Assembly (NCBI RefSeq): GCF_034314085.1
Contig: NZ_JAVIWI010000002.1
Span: 62,001 to 126,000, forward strand
Reading direction: 5' to 3'
Source of the DNA: Undibacterium sp. 5I1
GTDB taxonomy: Bacteria; Pseudomonadota; Gammaproteobacteria; Burkholderiales; Burkholderiaceae_D
DNA: 64,000 nucleotides
Positions within the stretch are counted from its first letter, which is position 1; each line of letters starts with the position of its first letter. A program made the position numbers and the translations under genes. The notes beneath the pieces are model-generated. The model made no database searches, was not told the origin of the DNA, and worked only from the letters and a program-made list of their open reading frames with translations. Shown here one piece after another: positions 35,878 through 44,547 of the stretch.

Positions 35878-36333
35878 CTATCTCCGCTGAGCCTTGTGTC
35901 CAGACCGCGTGGCATTAGCGATCTTCTGCGCGGTGATAGCTTCAGCCCACGATTTGAACACAGTTATAGGCACTTCCGAGTCTGGGTGGTACAGCAAATA
36001 TGGGTACTCTTCGCGATCACTCTTACGTTCGACCGGAGCCGTCTCAACTCCATTTCCGACATCTGCCCGCACGAGTGCAAGAGCACCCCGTATCTCCGCG
36101 ACATGTTCCTCAAGGGCCTCCTTCCAACGCACAGGAAGCTCAACATCAAGGGGCATCCTCTTGAGCACCATTCGTCGTATGGTTTCCAGCCGCAGCGTTA
36201 CCTTCGATACACTCACACCGAAGTCCACGGATATTCTTCGGTGTGACATACCGTTTAGCGATGCCTCGAATATGTCGATAGCGGCCAGCATCTGCTCCTT
36301 GGAATCTCTGAAATTGGTCAGGCTTTGCCTCAT
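35878..36333 (-). CDS. HTH-type protein of unknown role
   Basis: 151 residues from ATG 36333 (MRQSLTNFRDSKEQMLAAID), with AAGGA eight bases upstream. HRRISVDFGVSVSKVTLRLE resembles a sigma-like or resolvase-like helix-turn-helix. The C-terminal part (YLLYHPDSEVPITVFKSWAE) is not recognised. It is 11 bp downstream of mazF. It may be a regulator or terminase-small-subunit-like DNA binder. Confidence 0.55.
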   Translation of the reverse strand: MRQSLTNFRDSKEQMLAAIDIFEASLNGMSHRRISVDFGVSVSKVTLRLETIRRMVLKRMPLDVELPVRWKEALEEHVAEIRGALALVRADVGNGVETAPVERKSDREEYPYLLYHPDSEVPITVFKSWAEAITAQKIANATRSGHKAQRR

Positions 36334-36344
36334 GAATTTTTCCT

Positions 36345-36704
36345 TCATTCAAAAATAATTGCTTCAATACGAGCCGCCACATCATCCACAATATCTAGCG
36401 GCACAATCTCTTTAAACTTCGCCTTGCGAATCTTCCAGTCCAGCGACTTCATTTGATGGCAGTGAACAGCGCCTTGCGTGTCCAGCCCTAAGCCCATCAA
36501 TGTAACCACTGTGCCGTGTGTTCTGGCAGTATCCGCCGCACCTTGCGAAATCGGACAAATCATCGCCAGGCCTCGCGCATTGAAAGCCTTCTGGCTAATG
36601 ACAAGCCCGAAGTGATTGCCCTTCATTTCTTGACCGGAGGCTGGATCAAACAGCAAATGCACAATATCGCCACGGTTTGGAACATATGCTGCCACTAGAA
36701 ACAC
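36345..36704 (-). CDS. mazF: MazF/PemK-family mRNA interferase toxin
   Basis: 119 residues from GTG 36704. VPNRGDIVHLLFDPASGQEM carries the conserved GD and P-x-x-G-x-E, and GLAMICPISQG with TVVTLMGLGLDTQGAVHCHQ then MKSLDWKIRK is the classic MazF core including the D-x-R/K region. It cleaves mRNA at short sequence sites. It overlaps mazE by ten bases, giving coupled translation. Intact. Confidence 0.92.
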   Translation of the reverse strand: MFLVAAYVPNRGDIVHLLFDPASGQEMKGNHFGLVISQKAFNARGLAMICPISQGAADTARTHGTVVTLMGLGLDTQGAVHCHQMKSLDWKIRKAKFKEIVPLDIVDDVAARIEAIIFE

Positions 36705-36943
36705 TCCCTGCCAACTGGAACTAGGTTATCCCATCCTTCGACCATTGGCAGTTTCCCCGCTGGCATTTCAGCCATTAAATCTTCCAATTTATATCGTTTC
36801 TTTGTGGGCGCATCAATAGTCATCCTATTGCCTTCTAATGAAAGCTCTACTTGCGAACCATCTTGCAAGTGATTTTGCTCAATAAAAGCCTTTGGAACTG
36901 TCATCACCAGCGAACCGCCAGCACGTCTTAAAGTCTGTAACAT
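36695..36943 (-). CDS. mazE: MazE/AbrB-family antitoxin
   Basis: 82 residues. The N-terminal swapped-hairpin DNA-binding domain reads LRRAGGSLVMTVPKAFIEQN and SQVELSLEGNRMTID; the C-terminal acidic tail (DLMAEMPAGKLPMVEGWDNL) would block MazF. GGAGGT lies four bases before ATG 36943. Probably represses its own promoter in the AT-rich sequence just upstream (36944-37013). Confidence 0.92.
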   Translation of the reverse strand: MLQTLRRAGGSLVMTVPKAFIEQNHLQDGSQVELSLEGNRMTIDAPTKKRYKLEDLMAEMPAGKLPMVEGWDNLVPVGRECF

Positions 36944-37013
36944 ATTACCTCCAACTGAATCATAAGTATTATTATAGTAGGACTTTAAGTATCACTCAAG
37001 TAGGATTTTCATT

Positions 37014-37166
37014 TTAAATTACTTCAGCAAACATCTCTTTAAGTTTATCAGGCTGAACCTCCAAATACGGCATAATGTGATCCAATTCTGGATGCCTACT
37101 GGTTTCGTTTGTAACACGTAGAAGGTGCCTGATTTGACCAGGCTTGAGTGTGGTTGCTTGCGCCAT
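37014..37166 (-). pseudogene. short ORF resembling the start of a tyrosine recombinase domain
   Basis: 50 residues from ATG 37166 (MAQATTLKPGQIRHLLRVTN), with GAGG before the start. This beginning looks like site-specific integrases of the XerC type, whose catalytic domain would follow, but the frame stops at 37014 after unrelated sequence. It may be an integrase stub left by a deletion, placed at the edge of the phage-like segment. Confidence 0.4.
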
Positions 37167-37340
37167 GTGATCCTCTGAATAAGATGAATTGAAATTGCGT
37201 TCAGAGTGAGAATCACAAAGACTCTTTTTCTATGGTATCACGAGTGTTTTAGCCACGTTCCCGGAAAAGCCGGAAAAACAACCTCTAGCCTGGTACCGGC
37301 CCGCCCGCACGCCAGCAAACCGAAAACCAATAGACGAAAA

Positions 37341-37370
37341 AAACCACCTGGCCGCGAGGCGAGGTGGTTT
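37341..37370. terminator. hairpin, probable terminator for the NinX-like gene
   Basis: AAACCACCT pairs with AGGTGGTTT over a 12-base loop, eight bases beyond the NinX-like stop codon, with an A-run on the distal side. Confidence 0.7.
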
Positions 37371-37377
37371 AGTGGGA

Positions 37378-37962
37378 TTAGAATGACGGAAAAATATAAC
37401 CTAAATCAGGGTCAACTTCGTCCATCAGGAATTGATATGCTTCATCAATTGCTTCATCTTCAGTCTCGGTGATGATTGAAAAAGCTTCGGAGTCTTCAAC
37501 GATGTATGATTTGAATTTAGCGTCGACTTTAGTCACTTCGTAGCCAAAGGAACGCAATATCTCAATCTTGCTTTTGCCAGTAAAATCATTGCTCTCTATA
37601 AGGCAATCGGGTACTTCTACTTCATCACCTAGAATCGACTCTACGCAACAACGGCATGCGGCGATGAGTGGTAAATTGCCGTAACCAAATGCCTCTGACT
37701 CATCCCTCAAAGGTGCAGGAGTCCAAGCAGCCCAACTATAACTTGTTTCGTTATCTCGATTTAAGCTGATCTCTTCACGCTGTATGATCGGCCCCATTAG
37801 CATCCAATCTTCGGAGTAGTCGGGTTTGTGCAATCCTTGAGCGTGCTGTTCAAGCACCCACTCTTTTACGCGGTCGCCATTATTTTGCAAATGTTGCAGT
37901 TCGCACTTTGCTACTGCCCAATTGAGTGGTGGCCCTATTAAGTCTGCTGTCTTGATTTTCAT
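37378..37962 (-). CDS. DUF2591 (NinX-like) phage protein
   Basis: 194 residues. MKIKTADLIGPPLNWAVAKC and YSEDWMLMGPIIQREEISLN, then GNLPLIAACRCCVESILGDE with EVEVP, follow the NinX/DUF2591 pattern exactly in order. In lambdoid phages these sit in the nin region and have no firm function. The C-terminal 70 residues extend beyond the usual length with an acidic segment (TETEDEAIDEAYQFLMDEVD). Confidence 0.8.
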   Translation of the reverse strand: MKIKTADLIGPPLNWAVAKCELQHLQNNGDRVKEWVLEQHAQGLHKPDYSEDWMLMGPIIQREEISLNRDNETSYSWAAWTPAPLRDESEAFGYGNLPLIAACRCCVESILGDEVEVPDCLIESNDFTGKSKIEILRSFGYEVTKVDAKFKSYIVEDSEAFSIITETEDEAIDEAYQFLMDEVDPDLGYIFPSF

Positions 37963-38155
37963 TACTTCTCTCCGTATAACAGAGGGAAATTTCCATGAAG
38001 AGAATTTCCCTCCATGGGTTTATGATCGCCTCGATTGAGGCGATTGATTGATTGGATCTATTCAGATACTCAGAACAGACTATTTTTCTTACAGTTGATT
38101 AGTTGATGGTGTAGATGAATTTATTCCTCCACCAAAACCATCGATATTCGACTTT

Positions 38156-38569
38156 TCATTGAAGCAAAGAGATGCATCCATCCATTAAATTTTTGATGTG
38201 CCAATCTGGTTGTTCATCAAAATAGACAGCTTTCACCTTATTAACGGCGTCATACACATCATCCCACTTAATTGAACGTGGTTTAATGAGGAAACAATCT
38301 GCTCGCCATTGAAAACTTTCTTTCTCTGAACCTTTACCTTCCCATTCTAAAAAACGTAAAGTTCCATATGAAAATTGAATGCCACTTAAATTGCACAAAT
38401 TGTCTGATATTTGTTTGATCCGCTCTTCCAATATGATTTGAAGTTCGTCTTTAGTTCCATTGTCAAAGCGATTGTCAACAATTTGGGTAAATCGTATGCC
38501 CATTTTTGTTCGCTCGAAATAAACTTCAGAACACGTCACTAAGCCAGGCTTAACTTCTTGCGAACCCAC
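38156..38569 (-). CDS. hypothetical protein (137 residues)
   Basis: Alpha/beta, no membrane segment. MGSQEVKPGLVTCSEVYFER start; FLEWEGKGSEKESFQWRADC in the middle. No family recognised. The neighbours are the NinX-like gene and, divergently, tnsD. Confidence 0.5.
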   Translation of the reverse strand: MGSQEVKPGLVTCSEVYFERTKMGIRFTQIVDNRFDNGTKDELQIILEERIKQISDNLCNLSGIQFSYGTLRFLEWEGKGSEKESFQWRADCFLIKPRSIKWDDVYDAVNKVKAVYFDEQPDWHIKNLMDGCISLLQ

Positions 38570-38774
38570 ACCACTAATTTTTCCGGCTAAAGATCAGAAC
38601 TTTCATCAGTTTTCCATATTTTTACTGATTCGAAAAAGAATTAACTTCAGAACATAAAAAACGCTTCAGATTAATTCAATATTGAGAAGATTTTTCGATC
38701 CTTGGCATGCGACATATTTTGATGCAATATCTATTTTTAAATGAATATTTACGGATAGATTTGGATTTAAGTAT

Positions 38775-40547
38775 ATGCCAAGTAGCCAATCAGAGCTCTT
38801 TCCATTAGCTGGACTTCCGGAATGGCTTCCAAACGAACTTCTATTTAGTTTAGGAAGTCGATACCACCTATATTCTGCTAACTCCAAATCGTCAGCAACG
38901 TGCAATCAACTTTTTGGTGCTCCTAGAGCAGGTTATCAGCATGATTTTCCGTGCCGCATTGAAGAGTTTGCTCGTAGGTCTGGATATTCAATTGGAAGTG
39001 CCATTGAGATCATTCGTGAGCACACCATCCTGCCTTTTTACCTTCCATTTCGACCGGTATCTGATCAGGAATTAGCGATCTCTACAATGCAGGGCAACAC
39101 GGTTCAATCTCTGAAATACCGTCTTGGAATTTTGACTAGCCGTTTTCGAGCCAATCATCCATTAAAAGCTTGCACTGAATGTATCGAGGCTGACAAAAAG
39201 GAACATCATATTGCCTATTGGCATTTAGACCATCAATATCCAGGAGTTTGGACTTGCCCCACTCATCGAATACCTCTTCTAGAATCTTTGGTCAAATCTA
39301 ACGGCGTTGGGCGATTTCTTTGGTATCTTCCCAGCGAAGATATATTGACATCAGCACTTACTTTTCACACTCATGATTTGGTATCTCAATCACTAATCGA
39401 AATGGGAGCACTTTCGGAAATCGTCCTTGCATATAGTTGTTTACCTGCGGGATTTAATTTTGATGCTCAACGATTGCTTGAGACTTACCACGAGGGATTA
39501 GAGAATCATGATCTAAAGAAAAATAATGGCCAACTAAATTTAACAAAAATAGGACATTCGTACTTTCAAGCGATGTCATTTTTACGTGCCACTAATTTGG
39601 TAATTGGATTTCCAGAAAATGTACACCTAGCGGAAGTACAAATGAACCGTCTGTTGCGGTCGCCACGGTCTGGAACACATCCGTTAAGACATCTTCTAAT
39701 AGTTAAATGGCTATTTCAAGATTGGTCTGACTTCATGAGTACCTACTCTAAAAGTAAAGGACAAATGAAAGAGGTGAAATTCGAATTTCCTGCGACTGTA
39801 TCAGCGGAAACGCTGCCGCTAATCGATATTAGGCATGACCAATTTCTATCGCTATTAAAGACTGAAAAACTTTCCATTACTAAGGCTGCAGCACGGGTAG
39901 AAATTGATACGACCACCGGCATGGTATGGGCCACAAAGGCAGGATTTGCAATTTCGCGACGCCCGAAAGTATTAAAAGAAGAAATTCGAAAAAACCTAAT
40001 CGCAGATTTACGTATTGGCTTAGATAAACAAACTGCATCGAAAAAATATTCTATTTCAATACAAACGATAACAACGACTTTACGCACCGAAGTGGGACTG
40101 CATCATTTCTGGCAGCTGGCTCAACACACAAATCGGTTAATTAAAAATCGCGCCGAGTGGGGCGCCTTACTTAATGGAAATCCAAATAACGGTGTGAAAA
40201 CCATCCGTGCATTGGCACCAGCTATCTATGCATGGCTGTATCGAAATGATAGAGATTGGCTTAGAGAGAGAACTTCAAATCAAGTCTCTGCAATATGTGG
40301 AAATAATTCGTCAGTCGACTGGGACAAACGTGATCAGTTTCTGGCTAACGAAGTACAACGCATTGCATTAGCTATTTATGGTCTAAATGGATCTCGTAAA
40401 TTAAATTTGTGGGAGATTTACCAGAAATTACCTGAGCTGAAGGCAAAATTGCAGTCACTTAATAGATTGCCTCTAACAAGAAGATCAATAGAATTTGTCA
40501 CTTTAGGAGTATCCAAGAAAGCTAATTTCGATGACGGTCTATTCTAA
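38775..40547 (+). CDS. tnsD: TnsD/TniQ-family Tn7-like target-site selection protein, orphan
   Basis: 590 residues. The TniQ domain starts SELFPLAGLPEWLPNELLFS and LGSRYHLYSA, and the zinc finger C133-x2-C136 ... C161-x2-H164 (CTECIEADKK ... WTCPTH) with YWHLDHQYPGVW is the hallmark. The C-terminal region (TKAAARVEIDTTTGMVWATK) has helix-turn-helix repeats that in TnsD bind the attachment site. TnsA, TnsB and TnsC are absent from the window. The protein may be left from a Tn7-like element or borrowed by another system. Confidence 0.85.
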   Translation: MPSSQSELFPLAGLPEWLPNELLFSLGSRYHLYSANSKSSATCNQLFGAPRAGYQHDFPCRIEEFARRSGYSIGSAIEIIREHTILPFYLPFRPVSDQELAISTMQGNTVQSLKYRLGILTSRFRANHPLKACTECIEADKKEHHIAYWHLDHQYPGVWTCPTHRIPLLESLVKSNGVGRFLWYLPSEDILTSALTFHTHDLVSQSLIEMGALSEIVLAYSCLPAGFNFDAQRLLETYHEGLENHDLKKNNGQLNLTKIGHSYFQAMSFLRATNLVIGFPENVHLAEVQMNRLLRSPRSGTHPLRHLLIVKWLFQDWSDFMSTYSKSKGQMKEVKFEFPATVSAETLPLIDIRHDQFLSLLKTEKLSITKAAARVEIDTTTGMVWATKAGFAISRRPKVLKEEIRKNLIADLRIGLDKQTASKKYSISIQTITTTLRTEVGLHHFWQLAQHTNRLIKNRAEWGALLNGNPNNGVKTIRALAPAIYAWLYRNDRDWLRERTSNQVSAICGNNSSVDWDKRDQFLANEVQRIALAIYGLNGSRKLNLWEIYQKLPELKAKLQSLNRLPLTRRSIEFVTLGVSKKANFDDGLF

Positions 40548-40896
40548 TTAAAACAGTTCGGGCCGAAACGACTAAAAATTAGAGGGTATTCTACGCAAGT
40601 ACTTATAGCATCAATAGTTTTAAGGCAGGGAAGATTCAACTTCGAAGGGCGTCAACGTGAAGCTGCAATTTTATCGATGCATGTAGAATTTACGTGCGGC
40701 GCATTTTTTTGGATGTGAAACTGCTCGGTAACTTCCCCACTTTTTTGCAAAAGTCAGCGTACTGGTATTTTTTAATACCTGATTCGGCGAAGACTGCTGC
40801 CAATATCTGGAAGCAACCTTTCATACGCAAATCCTCGAAACTCCAAGAGGCTGGAATAGACTGATTGCGGTCACTCAGTCGTTGGGAACCAGACGT
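40548..40896. other. intergenic region between tnsD and the LysR gene
   Basis: About 350 bp without a convincing gene. I looked for repeated 20-bp boxes that would mark a Tn7-like end and could not establish any by eye. Confidence 0.4.
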
Positions 40897-41805
40897 TTAA
40901 GAACGGTCCAATATTTTAGCCTTTACGAGATCAAGGAACGGGCGCAGAACAGGTGAAGGATTGCGCTCCGAATAGGTGACAGCAATACCCATCGATAACC
41001 TACTGGAGCGTTCCTTCAGCGCCCTGAAAGCGACGCCCTGCCGTTTTACTTTCTGCAAAGACGCCGATATAAGGGCGATGCCTTGACCCTCCGCAATCAA
41101 TCCCAGCAGGATGTGATGGTCTTGTGGTTCCGAGATAATGTTAGGCTTGAAGTCGATCTGTTCGAAAAACGCCTGACAGTGGTCGTAGAAGCCCGGATTT
41201 AAGCGGCGCTCGAACCAAAACATCGGTTCGCCGCGCAGGTCATCGAAGCCGAGCCGGCGTTTCTGGGCGAGTCGATGGTTGGCGGGCAAGGCGACGACTA
41301 GGGGCTCCTCAAGGATTGTTTCTACCGTCAAACCCTGGGGATCGGTATGCAAGCCGATGAAGGCCGCGTCCATGATCCCGTTCTTAATGTCCCGGACGAG
41401 ACTGATCGAATGCTTGCCCTTCGTAACGACGCGCCAGTTTGGGAAGCGTTGGCGAAGGCGGTCGAATACGTCGGGGATCGCGCTGCGGTCGAACACGGTC
41501 GTGTAGCCTACGACAAACTGCCCATCCTCGGCACCTCGTGCCGCTCTGGCCACAGCAATCGCTTTTTCCGCTTGCAGCAATGTTTTTCTTACTTCGGGCA
41601 GGAATGCCGCACCGGCTTCTGTCAGTGCTACCCCTGACTTGATCCGCAGGAATAATTCCACGCCAAGTTGATCTTCCAACTGGCGGATCTGCCTGCTCAA
41701 CGGTGGTTGCGAGATGTGCAATCGCAGCGCTGCACGTCCGAAATTGAGTTCTTCACTCAATGCTAGGAAATAGCGAAGCTGTCGCAGGTCAATAGATTCA
41801 TTCAT
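40897..41805 (-). CDS. LysR-family transcriptional regulator
   Basis: 302 residues. The N-terminal winged HTH (LRYFLALSEELNFGRAALRL and HISQPPLSRQIRQLEDQLGV) and periplasmic-binding-type effector domain are complete. It belongs to the CatM/BenM-like group by the phrase GVALTEAGAAFLPEVRKTL. It is divergent from the CMD-family gene, its probable target, with an 86-bp shared control region. Confidence 0.93.
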   Translation of the reverse strand: MNESIDLRQLRYFLALSEELNFGRAALRLHISQPPLSRQIRQLEDQLGVELFLRIKSGVALTEAGAAFLPEVRKTLLQAEKAIAVARAARGAEDGQFVVGYTTVFDRSAIPDVFDRLRQRFPNWRVVTKGKHSISLVRDIKNGIMDAAFIGLHTDPQGLTVETILEEPLVVALPANHRLAQKRRLGFDDLRGEPMFWFERRLNPGFYDHCQAFFEQIDFKPNIISEPQDHHILLGLIAEGQGIALISASLQKVKRQGVAFRALKERSSRLSMGIAVTYSERNPSPVLRPFLDLVKAKILDRS

Positions 41806-41818
41806 ACCGAAAAGGTAT
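41804..41818. promoter_or_regulatory. candidate LysR-type binding site
   Basis: ATACC-N5-GGTAT is a perfect dyad matching the T-N11-A rule of LysR boxes; it overlaps the lysR start codon. A third GGTAT at 41828-41832 may be part of the activation site for the divergent gene. Confidence 0.5.
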
Positions 41819-41891
41819 CACAAAAATGGTATTGGATGCATTGCAAAACGAGATATAAAGTGTGCCCACAATTTAACGTAAAGGAACTGAG

Positions 41892-42302
41892 ATGAACAAC
41901 GAACGCTATCTGCGGGGCTGGGCAAAGCTAAAGGAGGTTGATGGTCAGGCTGGTGAAAATGTCATTGAAAGTCTGCGCGACATCGCTCCTGACTTTGCTC
42001 GGCTACTGATTGAGTTTCCCTTTGGCGACATCTATTCGAGGCCTGGTCTCGATCTCAAGACGAGGGAACTCGCCGTGGTGGCGGCGCTCACCGCGCTAGG
42101 CAACGCTGCGCCTCAGCTCAAAGTGCATATCCACGGCGCTCGCAACGTTGGCTGCTCCGAGCAGGAAATCGTTGAGGTCATCATGCAAATGGCTGTCTAC
42201 GCTGGCTTTCCTGCCGCACTAAACGGTCTATTCGCAGCCAAGGAAGTCTTTGCGCAGAATGACGAACCGCAGAGCCATATCGCACGGGCGCAGGTGATAT
42301 GA
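41892..42302 (+). CDS. carboxymuconolactone decarboxylase (CMD) family protein
   Basis: 136 residues. [20 protein letters not shown] and [20 protein letters not shown], then [16 protein letters not shown], is the CMD helix set. A single cysteine (GCSEQE) and no C-x-x-C means it is not an AhpD peroxidase partner. AAGGA precedes ATG 41892 by six bases. True gamma-carboxymuconolactone decarboxylases act in protocatechuate degradation, but no pathway genes are near, so the substrate is open. Confidence 0.88.
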   Translation: MNNERYLRGWAKLKEVDGQAGENVIESLRDIAPDFARLLIEFPFGDIYSRPGLDLKTRELAVVAALTALGNAAPQLKVHIHGARNVGCSEQEIVEVIMQMAVYAGFPAALNGLFAAKEVFAQNDEPQSHIARAQVI

Positions 42303-42411
42303 CCAGCATCTACTGCGCCGTTCTTGCCGCCATTGCCATGTTTGCCAGATCTCAGCTATTAGTCTGGTGCAACAGTCAAATTCAGACTGAAAGCAGCCAG
42401 TGAAGTGGAAA

Positions 42412-43108
42412 TTATTGAAGGCTAATAGACTTACAAGACACCAAAAAATCCACGTGATAGTGTTCATCGTGGCGTACCCAAGCATTACCCTTCATAAAAT
42501 TGATATGGGATTTTATGTAGTCTCCATGCTTTGTTGCAATTAGCTTTTCGATGTATGGGGGATCAATAATCACAAGAGCGAGTCCAGCTCCAAGTGCTTT
42601 GGCTGCAATGTCAAGTTGGTAAAGGTGCTCTGCGATGGTTTCAAAATCGATGCTATAAGTTTCGAATTTCCCGTCGGTATCAAAGTCGATGTTGTAACCG
42701 AACTTATTAGTTACGTTTGTGGGTAATGTTACTGAATGACCGGCATCATTGACAACTGGCACAAAAAAATCGACTGACAAACCATTCCTATGGGTCTTAT
42801 GAGGCCTAATTCGACCGCCTTTCGCCCACCCCGTTTCGCCGTATACGAAAACTTTACCAGTTGCCGTTCGTTCCAAGGAGCGATAAGCAGTTAAAACTAT
42901 CTCTGAAACCTTGGAGTGAACATGGTTTCTGCCAAGTGCGATGCCAAACGAACTGTATGCCGTGAAGTTTTTTTCCTTTATCTGGCAACTGGACGCCACT
43001 TTCGAGCCTTCCATTGCTTACCGTGCCAAAGCAAATGCTTTCCACTGCTCCAGCATTTGCTGAAATAAGTGAGAAAATTAAGACAAGATTCATTAGAGTA
43101 CGGCGCAT
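42412..43108 (-). pseudogene. MepA-like murein endopeptidase, frameshifted
   Basis: Two frames belong together: 43108 down to about 42975 (signal peptide LMNLVLIFSLISANAGA, then CFGTVSNGRLESGVQLPDKG) and 42974 down to 42412 (NFTAYSSFGIALGRNHVHSK ... KTHRNGLSVDFFVPV ... RHDEHYHVDF). The zinc ligands of LAS-type penicillin-insensitive endopeptidases are all present (H, D, H-x-H). They meet at a run of seven T (plus strand, 42968-42974); six would make one frame. Either a pseudogene, a slippage site or a sequencing error. Confidence 0.78.
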
Positions 43109-43127
43109 TTACTAAGGCCCCTTTTGG

Positions 43128-44217
43128 GGCGTTGGTGCACTTCAAACTCGAAAAGCGGTGATGTTACGATGCGGCCTCAATTTTACTGATCGCCCCGATG
43201 CCCAACAAACACAACGACGATCGCCGTCATCATATACCTAAGATGTCGTTCAAGGTTCAGAATTGGCCGGAATATGAAGCAGGATTACGGCGGCGCGGTA
43301 GCCTGACGTTGTGGATTGAAGACGCAGCATTAGATCAGTGGCAAAGCGTAGGGCCAAATGGTCAGGCTCGCTATCGGGATAGCGCCATTGAGACGAGTCT
43401 GATGCTGCGCTCCGCCTTCAAAATGGCCCTGCGACAAACCGAAGGGTTAATGGCTTCCGTGCTGACACTGATGAACCTGACAATCACGGCACCGGATCAC
43501 ACCACGGTCAGCAGACGGGCGGTCGGACTGACGGTAACGAAGTCACCATCCGCACCAAAGGGGCCACTCCATGTGCTCATCGACAGCACAGGTTTGCAGG
43601 TCTTTGGGGCAGGACAATGGCTGGAAGAAAAACATGGCGCGAAGTCGCGCCGTAGCTGGCGCAAACTACATCTGGCCGTCGATGTCGATGCAGGCATGAT
43701 TGTCGCGCAGATCCTCACCGATCAGCATACGGATGACCCATCTCAAGTGGGGCCACTACTGGATCAGGTCGACGAACAAATCGACAAAGTCACTGCCGAT
43801 GGTGCCTATGATGGCGCGCCCACTTATCAAACGATCGCGCAATATGGTGACGATATTGCGGTGGTTATCCCACCCCGTAAAACCGCCGTTCCTGGTACTC
43901 AATCGCGTTCGCCAAGTCAGCGTAATCGCCATCTTGACATGATCAATACAGAGGGTCGGTTGGCTTGGCAAGAAGCCACTGGTTATGGACAGCGTGCTTT
44001 GGTCGAAACGACCATGGGACGCTATAAATCGATCATCGGTCCTCGACTGCGTGCGCGCAGATTCGAAGCGCAAAAAACCGAGGCCGCCGTCGGTGTTGCT
44101 GTGTTAAATCGCATGCTCGCTGCTGGACGCCCAAACTCCGTCCGTAGTCAGAAAGTTCCTGCATAAATGATCGGGGTTGGGGTACTTTTTACTTCAACTT
44201 TTAAGTGCACCAACGCC
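43128..44217 (+). mobile_element. IS5-family element, complete (copy C)
   Basis: 1090 bp. The left flank is the promoter side of the mepA-like gene, 19 bp before its start. The right flank is the interior of a type I secretion ABC transporter gene. Flanking GG on both sides is too short to call a duplication. Confidence 0.95.
43198..44166 (+). CDS. IS5-family transposase (copy C)
   Basis: 322 residues, same as copy A; DDE residues intact. Confidence 0.95.
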   Translation: MPNKHNDDRRHHIPKMSFKVQNWPEYEAGLRRRGSLTLWIEDAALDQWQSVGPNGQARYRDSAIETSLMLRSAFKMALRQTEGLMASVLTLMNLTITAPDHTTVSRRAVGLTVTKSPSAPKGPLHVLIDSTGLQVFGAGQWLEEKHGAKSRRSWRKLHLAVDVDAGMIVAQILTDQHTDDPSQVGPLLDQVDEQIDKVTADGAYDGAPTYQTIAQYGDDIAVVIPPRKTAVPGTQSRSPSQRNRHLDMINTEGRLAWQEATGYGQRALVETTMGRYKSIIGPRLRARRFEAQKTEAAVGVAVLNRMLAAGRPNSVRSQKVPA

Positions 44218-44471
44218 GGTGCACTAGCTAACCGTTCGGGCGGTTGTAATACTTGCTTGGCAGAGAGTCCTAAGTATTTTGCAGCCAATAAAATTTTTTG
44301 ACCAGTAAACGACTCTTGTCCAAACTCATGTCTCAGTTTTGCGGCATCAACAGCGACACCATGGAAGCTGGCAATCATCATAAATGCAAAAAGACCAGAA
44401 TCTGTTATTTCTTCCTGCTCATTAGTGGAATCTGGTTGTATACCAGAGGCTTGGGTTTGATGGTCTGTCAT
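44218..44471 (-). pseudogene. N-terminal stub of a type I secretion ABC transporter, cut by IS5 copy C
   Basis: About 85 residues from ATG 44471: after a polar leader, DSGLFAFMMIASFHGVAVDA, AKLRHEFGQESFTGQKILLA and AKYLGLSAKQVLQPPERLAS. This is the N-terminal C39-peptidase-like domain of HlyB/LapB/RTX exporters, with the catalytic Cys replaced (SGLFAF), as in RTX exporters that use it only for docking. The membrane and ATPase domains are missing beyond the IS5 junction. It lies directly downstream of the giant RTX-like gene, its expected cargo. Confidence 0.85.
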
Positions 44472-44491
44472 TATTTCAATTCGTCATAAAT

Positions 44492-44535
44492 CCAACGGGA
44501 CAGCCAAAGCGAATGACGCCTTGCTGTCCCGTTGG
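44492..44535. terminator. perfect inverted repeat between the giant gene and the exporter stub
   Basis: CCAACGGGACAGC (44492) and GCTGTCCCGTTGG (ending 44535) are exact complements over 13 bp with an 18-base loop. No strong T-run follows on the minus strand, so it may attenuate rather than stop transcription from the giant gene into the exporter. Confidence 0.6.
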
Positions 44536-44547
44536 AGTAATACTTTA

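Noticed and set aside
44218..44471. Active C39 peptidase (bacteriocin exporter)
   Set aside because: The catalytic cysteine position reads SGLFAF without Cys, typical of RTX exporters, and the gene is truncated.
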